From CAZPQN01 sp964588795 (GTDB taxonomy: Bacteria > Fidelibacterota > UBA2242): DNA of 19,355 bases. The notes beneath the pieces were generated by a model that saw only the letters and a list, made by a program, of their open reading frames with translations, did not search any database and had not been told where the DNA came from. Within the stretch, counting starts at the first letter, position 1. Every line of letters starts with the position of its first letter. The position numbers and the translations under genes were made by a program. The DNA lies in the NCBI GenBank assembly GCA_964588795.1, contig CAZPQN010000038.1:1-19355 (forward strand), read 5' to 3'. Of the stretch, positions 1 through 6,799 are shown piece after piece.

Positions 1-720
1 TGGTTGCCGACCGACTACATGTGGGATACTGATATCACTTTGGAGGGCATCGCAGGTTTGTTAAAGTTCAGACAATTGTTTCTGAATGCTGGTGTCTATT
101 TTATGGATGAAAAGGGAAAAGTCAAGGATGTCATTCGCGACAATCCGCGCATGTTAGTATTTCAACCCGGATTCAGCTTGGGGCAGGAGGGTGCCTACAG
201 TATTCGTTCCGGCGTGACCTACTATCAATTCAATCAAACCAAAGGAATGGCATTCGATCACGCTAAGTGGAGCAATTCCTTTTATTCAGTCGGGACGGAC
301 AAATATTTGGCGAATGGCTTCAATAATTTGGTGCTTGCTGCTGAAGCCGGCCTATACGACAAATTCCTACCTTACATTGGAATATTTGGGGAGTATAATG
401 TCAACCTCGAAGCTCAGGCGGATACTGCTAATTCCGGGATGACCGCCGGCATTGTACTGGGTACGGAAAAAATCAAAGCTCCGGGGCAGTGGCAAGTTCG
501 CTATCAGTATCGCCGGTTAGCCAAAGACGCCTGGTTGGATTTTTTACCGGACGCGGATACTTATGGCGGCAAGACCGATGTCCGGGGTAATGAAGTCAGC
601 ATTTTGTACGGATGGGCGAAAAATGTCGTACTCGGCATTGATTACTATAAAATCGAGAATTTGCAGGGCAAAATCGTACCTGAGACGATCTGGCAGTTCG
701 ATATCAACTTTAAATTCTAA
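1..720 (+). CDS. Putative outer-membrane porin, C-terminal part (gene starts before the window)
   Basis: The reading frame is open from the first base, so this is the 3' part of a longer gene; the TTG at base 4 is not a credible start. About 239 residues are visible. They alternate polar and aromatic/hydrophobic residues as in transmembrane beta strands and end in Asn-Phe-Lys-Phe, an aromatic C-terminus typical of outer-membrane barrels recognised by the Bam machinery. The stretch Tyr-Arg-Arg-Leu ... Asp-Ala-Trp-Leu-Asp ... Tyr-Gly-Gly followed by a Leu-Gly-Ile-Asp-Tyr-Tyr strand resembles the 'putative porin' family (Porin_5 type), from memory. It lies 19 bases upstream of pstS on the same strand with no terminator between, so it is probably co-transcribed with the phosphate transporter and may admit phosphate across the outer membrane. 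That role is inferred from position only. Confidence 0.72.
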   Translation, partial: WLPTDYMWDTDITLEGIAGLLKFRQLFLNAGVYFMDEKGKVKDVIRDNPRMLVFQPGFSLGQEGAYSIRSGVTYYQFNQTKGMAFDHAKWSNSFYSVGTDKYLANGFNNLVLAAEAGLYDKFLPYIGIFGEYNVNLEAQADTANSGMTAGIVLGTEKIKAPGQWQVRYQYRRLAKDAWLDFLPDADTYGGKTDVRGNEVSILYGWAKNVVLGIDYYKIENLQGKIVPETIWQFDINFKF

Positions 721-739
721 GTTCTAGAAAGAGAAAATA

Positions 740-1552
740 ATGAAAGCAACTCTAAGAATGCTTATCGTCAGCTTGATCATGGGTAACCTGCTTTTGGCTG
801 GTGCAAGTGAAAAAATCCGAATGGAAGGTTCTACTACCGTCTTGCCCATCGCACAAATGACAGCTGAGGAATTCATGAATATCAATCCCGACATAAAGAT
901 TTCCGTACAAGGAGGCGGTTCGGGCGTTGGAATTGCCGCTCTGATGGCCGGAACCTGTGACATTGCCAATGCTTCACGGGCGATGAAAGACGCGGAAATC
1001 AAAACGGCAATCGCTAAAGGGATTGACCCGGTCGCGCATCTGGTAGCCATGGATGGCATCGCGATAATAGTACATCCATCAAATAAAATCAATAACCTGA
1101 CCCGGGAGGCAATAAAAAAAATATACACCGGGAAAATATCCAATTGGAAGGAAGTCGGAGGTGCCGACCAGAAAATCGTGGTCTTATCACGCGATGTCGC
1201 CAGCGGTACGTATGAGGCTTTTAACAAATTGGCTTTGGACGAGCAGAAGGTGCGCAAGGACGCGTTGTTGAATGCATCCAATAAAACAATTGCGACTGCG
1301 ATTGAAAAAACTCCGGGAGGTATTGGTTATGTAGGAATCGGTTACCTGTCCACCAGAGTCAAAAACATCACAGTGGACGGCGTCAAATGTACCCGCGAAA
1401 ATGTGCTTTCAAGAAAATATCTCTACTCACGCCCGCTGTTTATGTATACGAATGGTAAACCGACCGGACAGGTCAAGCGCTATCTTGATTTTCTTTTAAG
1501 TAAAGCAGGGCAACAAATGGTTGACGAAGCCGGTTATGTCGGATTGAAATAA
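740..1552 (+). CDS. pstS: Phosphate ABC transporter, periplasmic phosphate-binding protein PstS
   Basis: Encodes 270 residues. It captures inorganic phosphate in the periplasm and delivers it to PstC/PstA. Residues 1-22 form a signal peptide (Lys and Arg, then a hydrophobic stretch, then Ala-Gly-Ala-Ser). There is no lipobox cysteine, so a soluble periplasmic protein is more likely than a lipoprotein. Phosphate-binding elements are visible: Gly-Ser-Thr-Thr-Val near residues 30-34, Gly-Gly-Gly-Ser-Gly-Val-Gly near 58-64, and Arg-Asp-Val-Ala-Ser-Gly-Thr near 151-157. The ATG at 740 follows a purine-rich AGAAAGAGAAAA stretch. It is the first gene of pstSCAB-phoU, and its stop codon directly abuts the pstC start. 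Length fits the compact PstS class. Operons of this kind are usually under PhoB control, but any Pho box would lie upstream of the window. Confidence 0.95.
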   Translation: MKATLRMLIVSLIMGNLLLAGASEKIRMEGSTTVLPIAQMTAEEFMNINPDIKISVQGGGSGVGIAALMAGTCDIANASRAMKDAEIKTAIAKGIDPVAHLVAMDGIAIIVHPSNKINNLTREAIKKIYTGKISNWKEVGGADQKIVVLSRDVASGTYEAFNKLALDEQKVRKDALLNASNKTIATAIEKTPGGIGYVGIGYLSTRVKNITVDGVKCTRENVLSRKYLYSRPLFMYTNGKPTGQVKRYLDFLLSKAGQQMVDEAGYVGLK

Positions 1553-2455
1553 GTGTCTGTGGTAACAATGAGGAAAGCGCGCAGGGAACAGATTAGCAGG
1601 TCAATCTTTACCGGATTGGCATTTTCCTCATTACTCTTTCTGTTAGGTATAATTGTCATTTTATTCAAAGAAGGACTTCCGGTATTTCAGCAGGTATCCT
1701 TTTTTCGATTTGTCACCGGAGCTTTCTGGTATCCGATACAGGAGCCACCCGAATTTGGGATCTTGCCCCTCCTCTTGGGAACAGCCTGGGTGACCTTCGG
1801 AGCAATGTTGGTATGTATCCCTATCGGAATCGGAACGGCGCTGTATTTACATGAAATCGCCGGACCGCGTCAAAGAGCCTTGCTCAAACCGCTAATCGAG
1901 ATCCTGGCCGGTATACCATCTATCGTCTATGGTTTCTTTGGAATGGTCATCGTGGCGCCTTTTCTGCAACAACTATTGAATATTCCAACCGGCCTGTGCG
2001 CTTTGACGGCGAGTCTGATCTTAGGGATCATGGCCGTGCCGACGGTAGGTAGTTTAGCAGAAGATGCCTTGAGGTTTGTACCCCGCAGTTATCGGGAGGC
2101 GTCTTACGCGCTGGGAGCCGATCGCTGGCAAACGATGGTCAGGGTAGTATTACCGGCGGCTGGTTCAGGCATTTCCACGGCGATTATTCTGGGAATGAGT
2201 CGGATCGTAGGAGAAACGATGACGGTACTGATGGTCGCCGGCGGAGCGGCGGTCATCCCAAAGGGATTTTTACAGCCGGTGCGACCAATGACTTCCACAA
2301 TCGCGGCGGAGATGGGGGAGGCAGTCATGAACAGCCCGCATTACTATGCACTGTTTGCGATTGGGTTACTGCTCTTTTTAATCACTTTGATCATCAATTT
2401 AGTGGCAGAAATGATTGGACGTCGTTACCGCTTGCATCTTGGAGCCGGACGGTGA
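1553..2455 (+). CDS. pstC: Phosphate ABC transporter permease PstC
   Basis: Encodes up to 300 residues. It is one of the two inner-membrane channel subunits of the Pst importer. A long hydrophobic segment near residues 20-40 is followed by the binding-protein-dependent permease domain with about five more membrane segments. The coupling (EAA-type) loop is visible as Glu-Ala-Ser-Tyr-Ala-Leu-Gly-Ala-Asp-Arg-Trp-Gln-Thr, followed by the Ser-Arg-Ile-Val-Gly-Glu-Thr-Met helix typical of PstC. The GTG at 1553 directly follows the pstS stop; an ATG at 1568 is an alternative start, and neither has a strong Shine-Dalgarno sequence, so the first five residues are uncertain. The stop TGA at 2453-2455 overlaps the pstA start, implying translational coupling. 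Confidence 0.95.
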   Translation: MSVVTMRKARREQISRSIFTGLAFSSLLFLLGIIVILFKEGLPVFQQVSFFRFVTGAFWYPIQEPPEFGILPLLLGTAWVTFGAMLVCIPIGIGTALYLHEIAGPRQRALLKPLIEILAGIPSIVYGFFGMVIVAPFLQQLLNIPTGLCALTASLILGIMAVPTVGSLAEDALRFVPRSYREASYALGADRWQTMVRVVLPAAGSGISTAIILGMSRIVGETMTVLMVAGGAAVIPKGFLQPVRPMTSTIAAEMGEAVMNSPHYYALFAIGLLLFLITLIINLVAEMIGRRYRLHLGAGR

Positions 2456-3309
2456 TGAAGTCGAAACAGACCCAAAACCTGGGATTCGCCCTGCTCTATT
2501 TAGCCATGGGAATCACTCTAATCGCTTTAGGTGCTATTTTGGTCTTTATCATTGTCAATGGCATACAGGTCATCAACTGGGATTTCCTGACCCAGCCGCC
2601 CCGCAAGGCAATGACCCAGGGAGGTATTGCCCCAGCGTTGGTGGGAACTTTCTATTTGACATTAAGTGCAATCATATTTGCTTTGCCACTCGGTTTGGCG
2701 TGCGCGTTGTACTTAGTCGAGTACTCACCGCGCGGCGCCGTTGTCAGCCTCATCAGAATGAGTATCAATAATCTGGCTGGCGTGCCTTCCGTGGTATTTG
2801 GACTTTTTGGACTGACCGTTTTTGTAAAATATTGCGGTTTCGGGGTTTCGATCCTGTCCGGCGGATTGACTTTGGGAATCATGATTCTGCCGGGAATCAT
2901 ATCCGCGGCACAGGAAGCCTTAATGGCCGTACCTCAATCTCTGCGGGAAGCATCGCTCGCTCTGGGAGCTTCGCAATGGCAGACTATCCGCAAGATTGTG
3001 ATTCCGACTGCCTTACCTGGAATCCTAACAGGAGTGATTTTAAGTGTGGGGCGTGCGGCAGGTGAAACCGCTCCGATAATGTTTACGGCGGCGACTTTTT
3101 ATACGCGGGGATTTCCGGAATCTATCTTCGACGAAGTCATGGCTTTGCCTTACCATATTTATGCCTTGATGACCGAGGGAACCTTTCCGACGCGCCAGAC
3201 GGCAATCGCTTACGGTTGCGCGCTGATCCTCGTTATCCTTGTGCTAGTAATTTCAGCGGCGGCGATAATCATCCGCCAGCGACAGAGGAACTATGAATTC
3301 GTCGGATGA
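2455..3309 (+). CDS. pstA: Phosphate ABC transporter permease PstA
   Basis: Encodes about 284 residues and is the second membrane subunit of the Pst importer. An N-terminal membrane segment (about residues 10-35) is followed by a periplasmic loop with a Gly-Gly-Ile-Ala-Pro-Ala-Leu-Val-Gly-Thr motif and then the permease core. The coupling loop reads Glu-Ala-Ser-Leu-Ala-Leu-Gly-Ala-Ser-Gln-Trp-Gln-Thr, followed by Gly-Arg-Ala-Ala-Gly-Glu-Thr-Ala-Pro-Ile, the PstA signature. I choose the ATG at 2455, which overlaps the pstC stop (TGATG) and has GGAG at 2441-2444 at suitable spacing; a GTG one codon earlier (2452) is possible. The 3' end overlaps pstB by 17 bases. Confidence 0.95.
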   Translation: MKSKQTQNLGFALLYLAMGITLIALGAILVFIIVNGIQVINWDFLTQPPRKAMTQGGIAPALVGTFYLTLSAIIFALPLGLACALYLVEYSPRGAVVSLIRMSINNLAGVPSVVFGLFGLTVFVKYCGFGVSILSGGLTLGIMILPGIISAAQEALMAVPQSLREASLALGASQWQTIRKIVIPTALPGILTGVILSVGRAAGETAPIMFTAATFYTRGFPESIFDEVMALPYHIYALMTEGTFPTRQTAIAYGCALILVILVLVISAAAIIIRQRQRNYEFVG

Positions 3310-4060
3310 AGTGCGGATAAAAGCAGTCGGCGTGCGATGTTATTATAGCGATAAACTTGCCGTAAAAGACGTCTCTCTCACTTTGTATAAAAATAAGGTC
3401 ACCGCCATTATTGGACCTTCGGGATGCGGCAAGTCGACCTTTATTCGTCTGCTGAATCGCATGAATGATCTCATTCCGACTGTGCGGGTGGAAGGTAAAA
3501 TCTTTTTGGATGATCAGGATATTTACGACCCCGCGACGGATGTGGTTGCGTTACGCCGCAAAGTCGGGATGGTCTTTCAGAAACCCAATCCGTTTCCAAA
3601 ATCCATTTTTGAGAATCTCGCCTATGGCCTGAAAATTAACGACTTCAGTGACCGCCAATCAATCGAGGAAAGGGTAATTAAATCTCTCCAAGAGGCGGCA
3701 CTTTGGAATGAAGTAAAGGATCGCCTCTCCGACAGTGCCCTGCGCCTTTCCGGAGGGCAGCAACAAAGACTCTGCATCGCCCGGTGTCTGGCAGTTGAGC
3801 CGGAAGTGATTCTGTTTGACGAACCGTGCGCCAGTTTGGATCCGATTTCGACCAAACACATCGAGGAATTAATCGTTCAGCTAAAATCCAAATACACCAT
3901 CGTCATCGTGACACATAATATGCAGCAGGCGGCACGAGTCTCCGACTATACGGCCTTCATGTATATGGGAGAATTGATCGAATTTGGACGAACCGAGAAA
4001 ATTTTCACAGTTCCGGATGATCAGCGCACCGAAGATTATATCACCGGAAAGTTTGGTTAA
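3293..4060 (+). CDS. pstB: Phosphate ABC transporter ATPase PstB
   Basis: Encodes 255 residues and is the ATPase that powers phosphate import through PstC/PstA. Walker A (Gly-Pro-Ser-Gly-Cys-Gly-Lys-Ser-Thr) is at residues 41-49, the Q-loop region (Val-Phe-Gln-Lys-Pro-Asn-Pro-Phe-Pro) near 94-102, the LSGGQ signature at 152-156, Walker B with catalytic Glu (Leu-Phe-Asp-Glu-Pro) near 174-178, and the switch His at 208. The Phe-Gln-Lys-Pro-Asn-Pro-Phe-Pro and Asp-Glu-Pro-Cys-Ala-Ser-Leu-Asp-Pro-Ile-Ser-Thr stretches are diagnostic of PstB. The ATG at 3293 has an AGAGGA ribosome-binding site just upstream and lies inside the end of pstA. Full length; nothing is missing. Confidence 0.97.
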   Translation: MNSSDEVRIKAVGVRCYYSDKLAVKDVSLTLYKNKVTAIIGPSGCGKSTFIRLLNRMNDLIPTVRVEGKIFLDDQDIYDPATDVVALRRKVGMVFQKPNPFPKSIFENLAYGLKINDFSDRQSIEERVIKSLQEAALWNEVKDRLSDSALRLSGGQQQRLCIARCLAVEPEVILFDEPCASLDPISTKHIEELIVQLKSKYTIVIVTHNMQQAARVSDYTAFMYMGELIEFGRTEKIFTVPDDQRTEDYITGKFG

Positions 4061-4089
4061 ACGTCATGCCCGAATTTCAGGAGTAAAAT

Positions 4090-4743
4090 ATGTTGGAAGT
4101 CAAAATCAAAGAACTCAAACAGGATATCATCGAGTTTGCTACCCTGGTTGAAAATATGCTCGAAAAGAGCGTGCGTGGCTTATTGAAAAAAGATGCCCAC
4201 ATTCTGCACGAAGTCCTTGACGTGGATGAATCCCATGCCAATGCTTTTGATATTTTAATCGATGAAAAATGCATTAATACGGTCGCTCAGTTTCAACCGC
4301 GTGCCCGCGATTTGCGGACGATCCTGATGATTCTGAAGATGGGTAGCGACCTCGAACGTCTGGGCGACGGCGCCGTCAATATCTGCAAGAGCGCACTATT
4401 TTTAATCGAGCGTCCGCCGGTCAAGCCTCTGATCGACCTGCCGCGCCTGGCGGAAGCCGCGATAGCGATGTTAAAAGATAGTATCCTCGCCTTTATCAAC
4501 GAGGATGGCATCAGTGCCAAGGAAATCTGTGCACGGGATACTTATGTAGATGAATTACGGGACAGAATCATCGCCGAACTCACGCAAATTATGATCAGGG
4601 ATGCCACCACTGTCGAGCGTGCGCTCGAACTAATGGACATTACCCGCAAATTGGAACGGGCGGCAGACCTCTCGACCAACGTCTGCGAGGATGTGATCTT
4701 TATGGTGCAGGGCAAAGTCATTAAACACCACAAAGATGAATAA
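4090..4743 (+). CDS. phoU: Phosphate signalling and transport regulator PhoU
   Basis: Encodes 217 residues, the usual length. PhoU links Pst transporter activity to the PhoR/PhoB two-component system and restrains phosphate uptake. It is all-helical and made of two repeated three-helix bundles. The paired acidic metal-binding motifs are visible: Gly-Ser-Asp-Leu-Glu-Arg-Leu-Gly-Asp-Gly-Ala-Val-Asn-Ile in the first half, and Arg-Lys-Leu-Glu-Arg-Ala-Ala-Asp-Leu-Ser-Thr-Asn-Val-Cys-Glu near the C-terminus. The ATG is preceded by CAGGAG (4078-4083), a good ribosome-binding site. It closes the pst operon, 29 bases after pstB. No phoR or phoB gene lies in the window. Confidence 0.96.
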   Translation: MLEVKIKELKQDIIEFATLVENMLEKSVRGLLKKDAHILHEVLDVDESHANAFDILIDEKCINTVAQFQPRARDLRTILMILKMGSDLERLGDGAVNICKSALFLIERPPVKPLIDLPRLAEAAIAMLKDSILAFINEDGISAKEICARDTYVDELRDRIIAELTQIMIRDATTVERALELMDITRKLERAADLSTNVCEDVIFMVQGKVIKHHKDE

Positions 4744-4846
4744 TTGTATTTTTCCTGAGCCACGGGAAACGATCATAGCTGAGAAAAATGGCAACATTTG
4801 ACAGCTAACCAATACTGTGACAAGGCTATTGTAATTCAAATAATTT

Positions 4847-4866
4847 CCCCGATTCTTGCGTCGGGG
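4847..4866. terminator. Hairpin between convergent phoU and cstA; weak terminator candidate
   Basis: CCCCGA (4847-4852) and TCGGGG (4861-4866) form a perfect 6-bp stem around an 8-base loop. It is the only clear hairpin in the 163-base gap 4744-4906, where two transcripts converge. No long T-run follows on the plus strand; on the minus strand an A/T-rich stretch follows. It may be a bidirectional but weak terminator. I see no gene in this gap. Confidence 0.35.
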
Positions 4867-4906
4867 TAGTTCATTAAAACAGCGCTCATTATCAAAAGGA
4901 ATTGCC

Positions 4907-6550
4907 CTAATTAATGCTCGAACGGGGTCTTTCGATTCTGAATGTGGCTATCGCATCCACGGTCAGCATCAGCGCGAGAATTAACAAAATCAGCGCAAGC
5001 GAACCTAACAGATTATTATGTAAATGGCTGAAATTGTACAGGCAGAGGATGGACAAACTGGTCACGGTCACCAGCAACATGAAGACTGCCGGAATTAGAG
5101 TGAACAGGTAGGTTTTATATGTTTTGGCTAACCAGACAGTCACCGTCATCAGCGTCAAGGCGGCCAGCATCTGATTGGCACTCCCGAAAATGGGCCAGAT
5201 GGCGTCGCTTTTGCCACTAAAGGTCAGCAGAGCTCCGGCCAAAACCGTGCAGAAAGTCGCGAAAAAACGATTTTGGGCAAAATTCTTTTCCGGGCTGGTT
5301 GTCTTCTGAAAAAACTCCTGAAAAGTATACCTTCCAATCCGCGTAGCCGTGTCGAGCGAAGTTAGGGCGAAGGCCGAAACCGCCAGCGCCGTAAATGTAC
5401 GCGCCGTGGCTACCTCGATTTTCAAAATAGGGATGGCATGCATAAAACGTCCTACTCCTTCAGCAAAAGCCGGAACGAATAATTTTCTCTGGTAGAAACT
5501 TTCAAATTCTTGCTGTTCCAAGGAAGCCACCGCTACCAGAGCAATTACTGCTAAAATACCTTCGATCAACATTCCCCCGTATCCTATCAGACGGGCGTCG
5601 GATTCTTTGTTCAGCTGTTTGGAGGTCGTGCCGGAGGCGACCAGAGCATGAAAACCACTGATCGCTCCGCAGGCGACGGTCACGAAGATAATCGGGAATA
5701 GGGGGCCTGAGTTATCAACGGTAAAGCTAGTAAAAACTGGTAGATTTAAATGAGGGCGGTAAAAAAACATCCCGATCGCCCCACCGGCGATAAGGGCGTA
5801 CAACAGAAAGGAGTTCAAATAATCACGCGGCTGGAGCAGGATCCAGACTGGTGTCACCGAAGCTGTGAAAACATAAGCGAGTAAAAGCCAGCGCCAGGTG
5901 TTGGCGTCTAAGACTAGTGGATAATGATTGCCGAAGACAATCCCGACAAACAGCAAGGTTACTCCTGCGATACTGGTTATAGTCAAGGGCAGTTTCAACC
6001 GATAATTGGTTAGGCCGAAGACAATCGCTAAGATCATGAACCAAATTGAGGACGTGCCGGCGCTGGGAGTCTTGACAAAGGTATCAGCGACAATATTGAT
6101 AAAAACTGCAATGACCAGGATCAGCGTGGCATAACTGAATAGGAGGAAAAACAATTCACCGCGTCGTCCGATATTTTTCAGGATTAATTCACCGATCGAC
6201 TTACCCCGATGACGAATCGAAGCGACAATAGCTCCAAAGTCATGCACTCCGCCAATCAATACGGCCCCGAATGCAATCCATAAGGCGACTGGTAACCAAC
6301 CATAAGCTGCCGCAATGATCGGCCCCACAATCGGACCGGCACCCGCAATGGAAGCAAAATGGTGTCCCAGCAGAACCGGAGCGCGAGCGGGGACATAATC
6401 AATCTTATCGGTTAGGGTATTGGCAGGAGTTGGATTGCTATCGTCAAGCCGCATATTCCGTGACAATTTGTTACCGTACTGAACATAGGCAAATAAAAAG
6501 ATGCCCAAGATTATCAGAAGGATAAAAATCCCACTCAAAGTAGACTCCAC
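4907..6550 (-). CDS. cstA: Carbon starvation protein CstA-type peptide/pyruvate transporter
   Basis: Encodes about 547 residues when read from the GTG at 6550. It is an inner-membrane carrier of the CstA family, known for uptake of peptides and pyruvate during carbon limitation. Many membrane segments are evident. Family hallmarks in order: Pro-Thr-Pro-Ala-Asn-Thr-Leu ... Asp-Tyr-Val-Pro, Gly-His-His-Phe-Ala-Ser-Ile-Ala-Gly-Ala-Gly-Pro-Ile-Val-Gly-Pro, Gly-Gly-Val-His-Asp-Phe, Gly-Phe-His-Ala-Leu-Val-Ala-Ser-Gly-Thr-Thr, and Pro-Ile-Phe-Gly-Ser-Ala-Asn-Gln-Met-Leu-Ala-Ala-Leu. The frame stays open to a GTG at 6649, but that extension lacks family similarity and would reach the riboswitch region. 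The GTG at 6550 places the first membrane helix at the expected N-terminus, although no clear ribosome-binding site precedes it. Convergent with phoU, divergent from ribD. Confidence 0.92.
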   Translation of the reverse strand: MESTLSGIFILLIILGIFLFAYVQYGNKLSRNMRLDDSNPTPANTLTDKIDYVPARAPVLLGHHFASIAGAGPIVGPIIAAAYGWLPVALWIAFGAVLIGGVHDFGAIVASIRHRGKSIGELILKNIGRRGELFFLLFSYATLILVIAVFINIVADTFVKTPSAGTSSIWFMILAIVFGLTNYRLKLPLTITSIAGVTLLFVGIVFGNHYPLVLDANTWRWLLLAYVFTASVTPVWILLQPRDYLNSFLLYALIAGGAIGMFFYRPHLNLPVFTSFTVDNSGPLFPIIFVTVACGAISGFHALVASGTTSKQLNKESDARLIGYGGMLIEGILAVIALVAVASLEQQEFESFYQRKLFVPAFAEGVGRFMHAIPILKIEVATARTFTALAVSAFALTSLDTATRIGRYTFQEFFQKTTSPEKNFAQNRFFATFCTVLAGALLTFSGKSDAIWPIFGSANQMLAALTLMTVTVWLAKTYKTYLFTLIPAVFMLLVTVTSLSILCLYNFSHLHNNLLGSLALILLILALMLTVDAIATFRIERPRSSIN

Positions 6551-6552
6551 TA

Positions 6553-6569
6553 TTTTAACCAGGTTAAAA
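6553..6569. promoter_or_regulatory. Near-contiguous palindrome beside the cstA start; operator candidate
   Basis: TTTTAACC-A-GGTTAAAA is a perfect inverted repeat with 8-base arms and a single central base. It lies 3 to 19 bases upstream of the proposed cstA GTG at 6550, covering the place where a ribosome-binding site would be. Shape and length suit a dimeric DNA-binding repressor; as RNA it could form a 7-bp stem with a 3-base loop that blocks translation. The regulator is unknown. Confidence 0.4.
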
Positions 6570-6584
6570 ATACAATTTTTCAGG

Positions 6585-6613
6585 GGATTATTGAAAAAAA
6601 TTTTGTGGGTCAA
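6585..6613 (-). promoter_or_regulatory. Possible cstA promoter (tentative)
   Basis: Read on the minus strand, TTGACC (plus-strand 6608-6613) and TAATCC (6585-6590) are 17 bases apart, the spacing of a -35/-10 pair. The first box is close to the usual consensus, the second is poor. If this lineage uses Bacteroidota-type promoters the resemblance may be chance. Confidence 0.2.
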
Positions 6614-6649
6614 TTTGCAATTCGCCGGGATAGATAATAAATTAACCAC

Positions 6650-6767
6650 GCATCTTCGGGACAGGGTGAAATTCCCGACCGGCGGTTAAAGTCCGCGAGT
6701 CTGTCAGAAAGCAGACAGAGTCTGTGCAATCCAGACACCGACGGAAAAAGTCCGGATGGAAGAAGAA
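6650..6767 (+). ncRNA. FMN riboswitch (RFN element) controlling the rib operon
   Basis: The conserved RFN core is visible by eye. The 5' strand of P1 is CATCTTC (6651-6657), followed by GGGACAGGGTGAAATTCCC and then GACCGGCGGTTAAAGTCCGCGAG. A variable hairpin has TCTGTC/GACAGA arms. Then come GTCTGTGCAATCCAGACACC and GACGGAAAAAGTCCGGATGG, with the closing P1 strand GAAGAAG near 6760-6766. These are the family's invariant blocks in the right order. FMN binding stabilises the aptamer and lowers expression of downstream riboflavin genes, which are indeed ribD, ribE, ribBA and ribH. A terminator follows within 10 bases, pointing to transcriptional attenuation. Confidence 0.96.
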
Positions 6768-6781
6768 GCCGAATGTCCCGA
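6656..6781 (+). promoter_or_regulatory. Antiterminator pairing of the FMN riboswitch
   Basis: TCGGGACA at 6656-6663, at the P1 end and start of the aptamer core, is the exact reverse complement of TGTCCCGA at 6774-6781, which contains the whole 5' arm of the terminator. Pairing these 8 bases prevents both aptamer closure and terminator formation, so the two states exclude each other. Seen directly as complementarity; the switching role is inferred from known RFN attenuators. Confidence 0.75.
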
Positions 6782-6799
6782 GTGCATCGGGATTTTTTT
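6776..6799 (+). terminator. Intrinsic terminator of the FMN riboswitch
   Basis: TCCCGA (6776-6781), loop GTGCA (6782-6786), TCGGGA (6787-6792), then seven T residues (6793-6799). This is a textbook Rho-independent terminator, formed when FMN holds the aptamer folded. The T-run ends directly against the ribD ATG at 6800, so a terminated transcript contains no ribD coding sequence. Confidence 0.93.

Noticed and set aside
724..1281. Open frame of 185 codons on the minus strand opposite pstS
   Set aside because: It lies wholly inside an unmistakable pstS, has no family resemblance and only reflects codon bias of the real gene.
6615..6640. TTGCAA ... GATAAT as a promoter for the rib operon
   Set aside because: The boxes are only 12 bases apart, too close for a -35/-10 pair, and no Bacteroidota-type pair was convincing here, so the rib promoter is left uncalled.
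6551..6649. N-terminal extension of CstA to a GTG at 6649
   Set aside because: The added residues precede the normal CstA N-terminus, include the palindrome and run up to the riboswitch; the GTG at 6550 gives a typical start.
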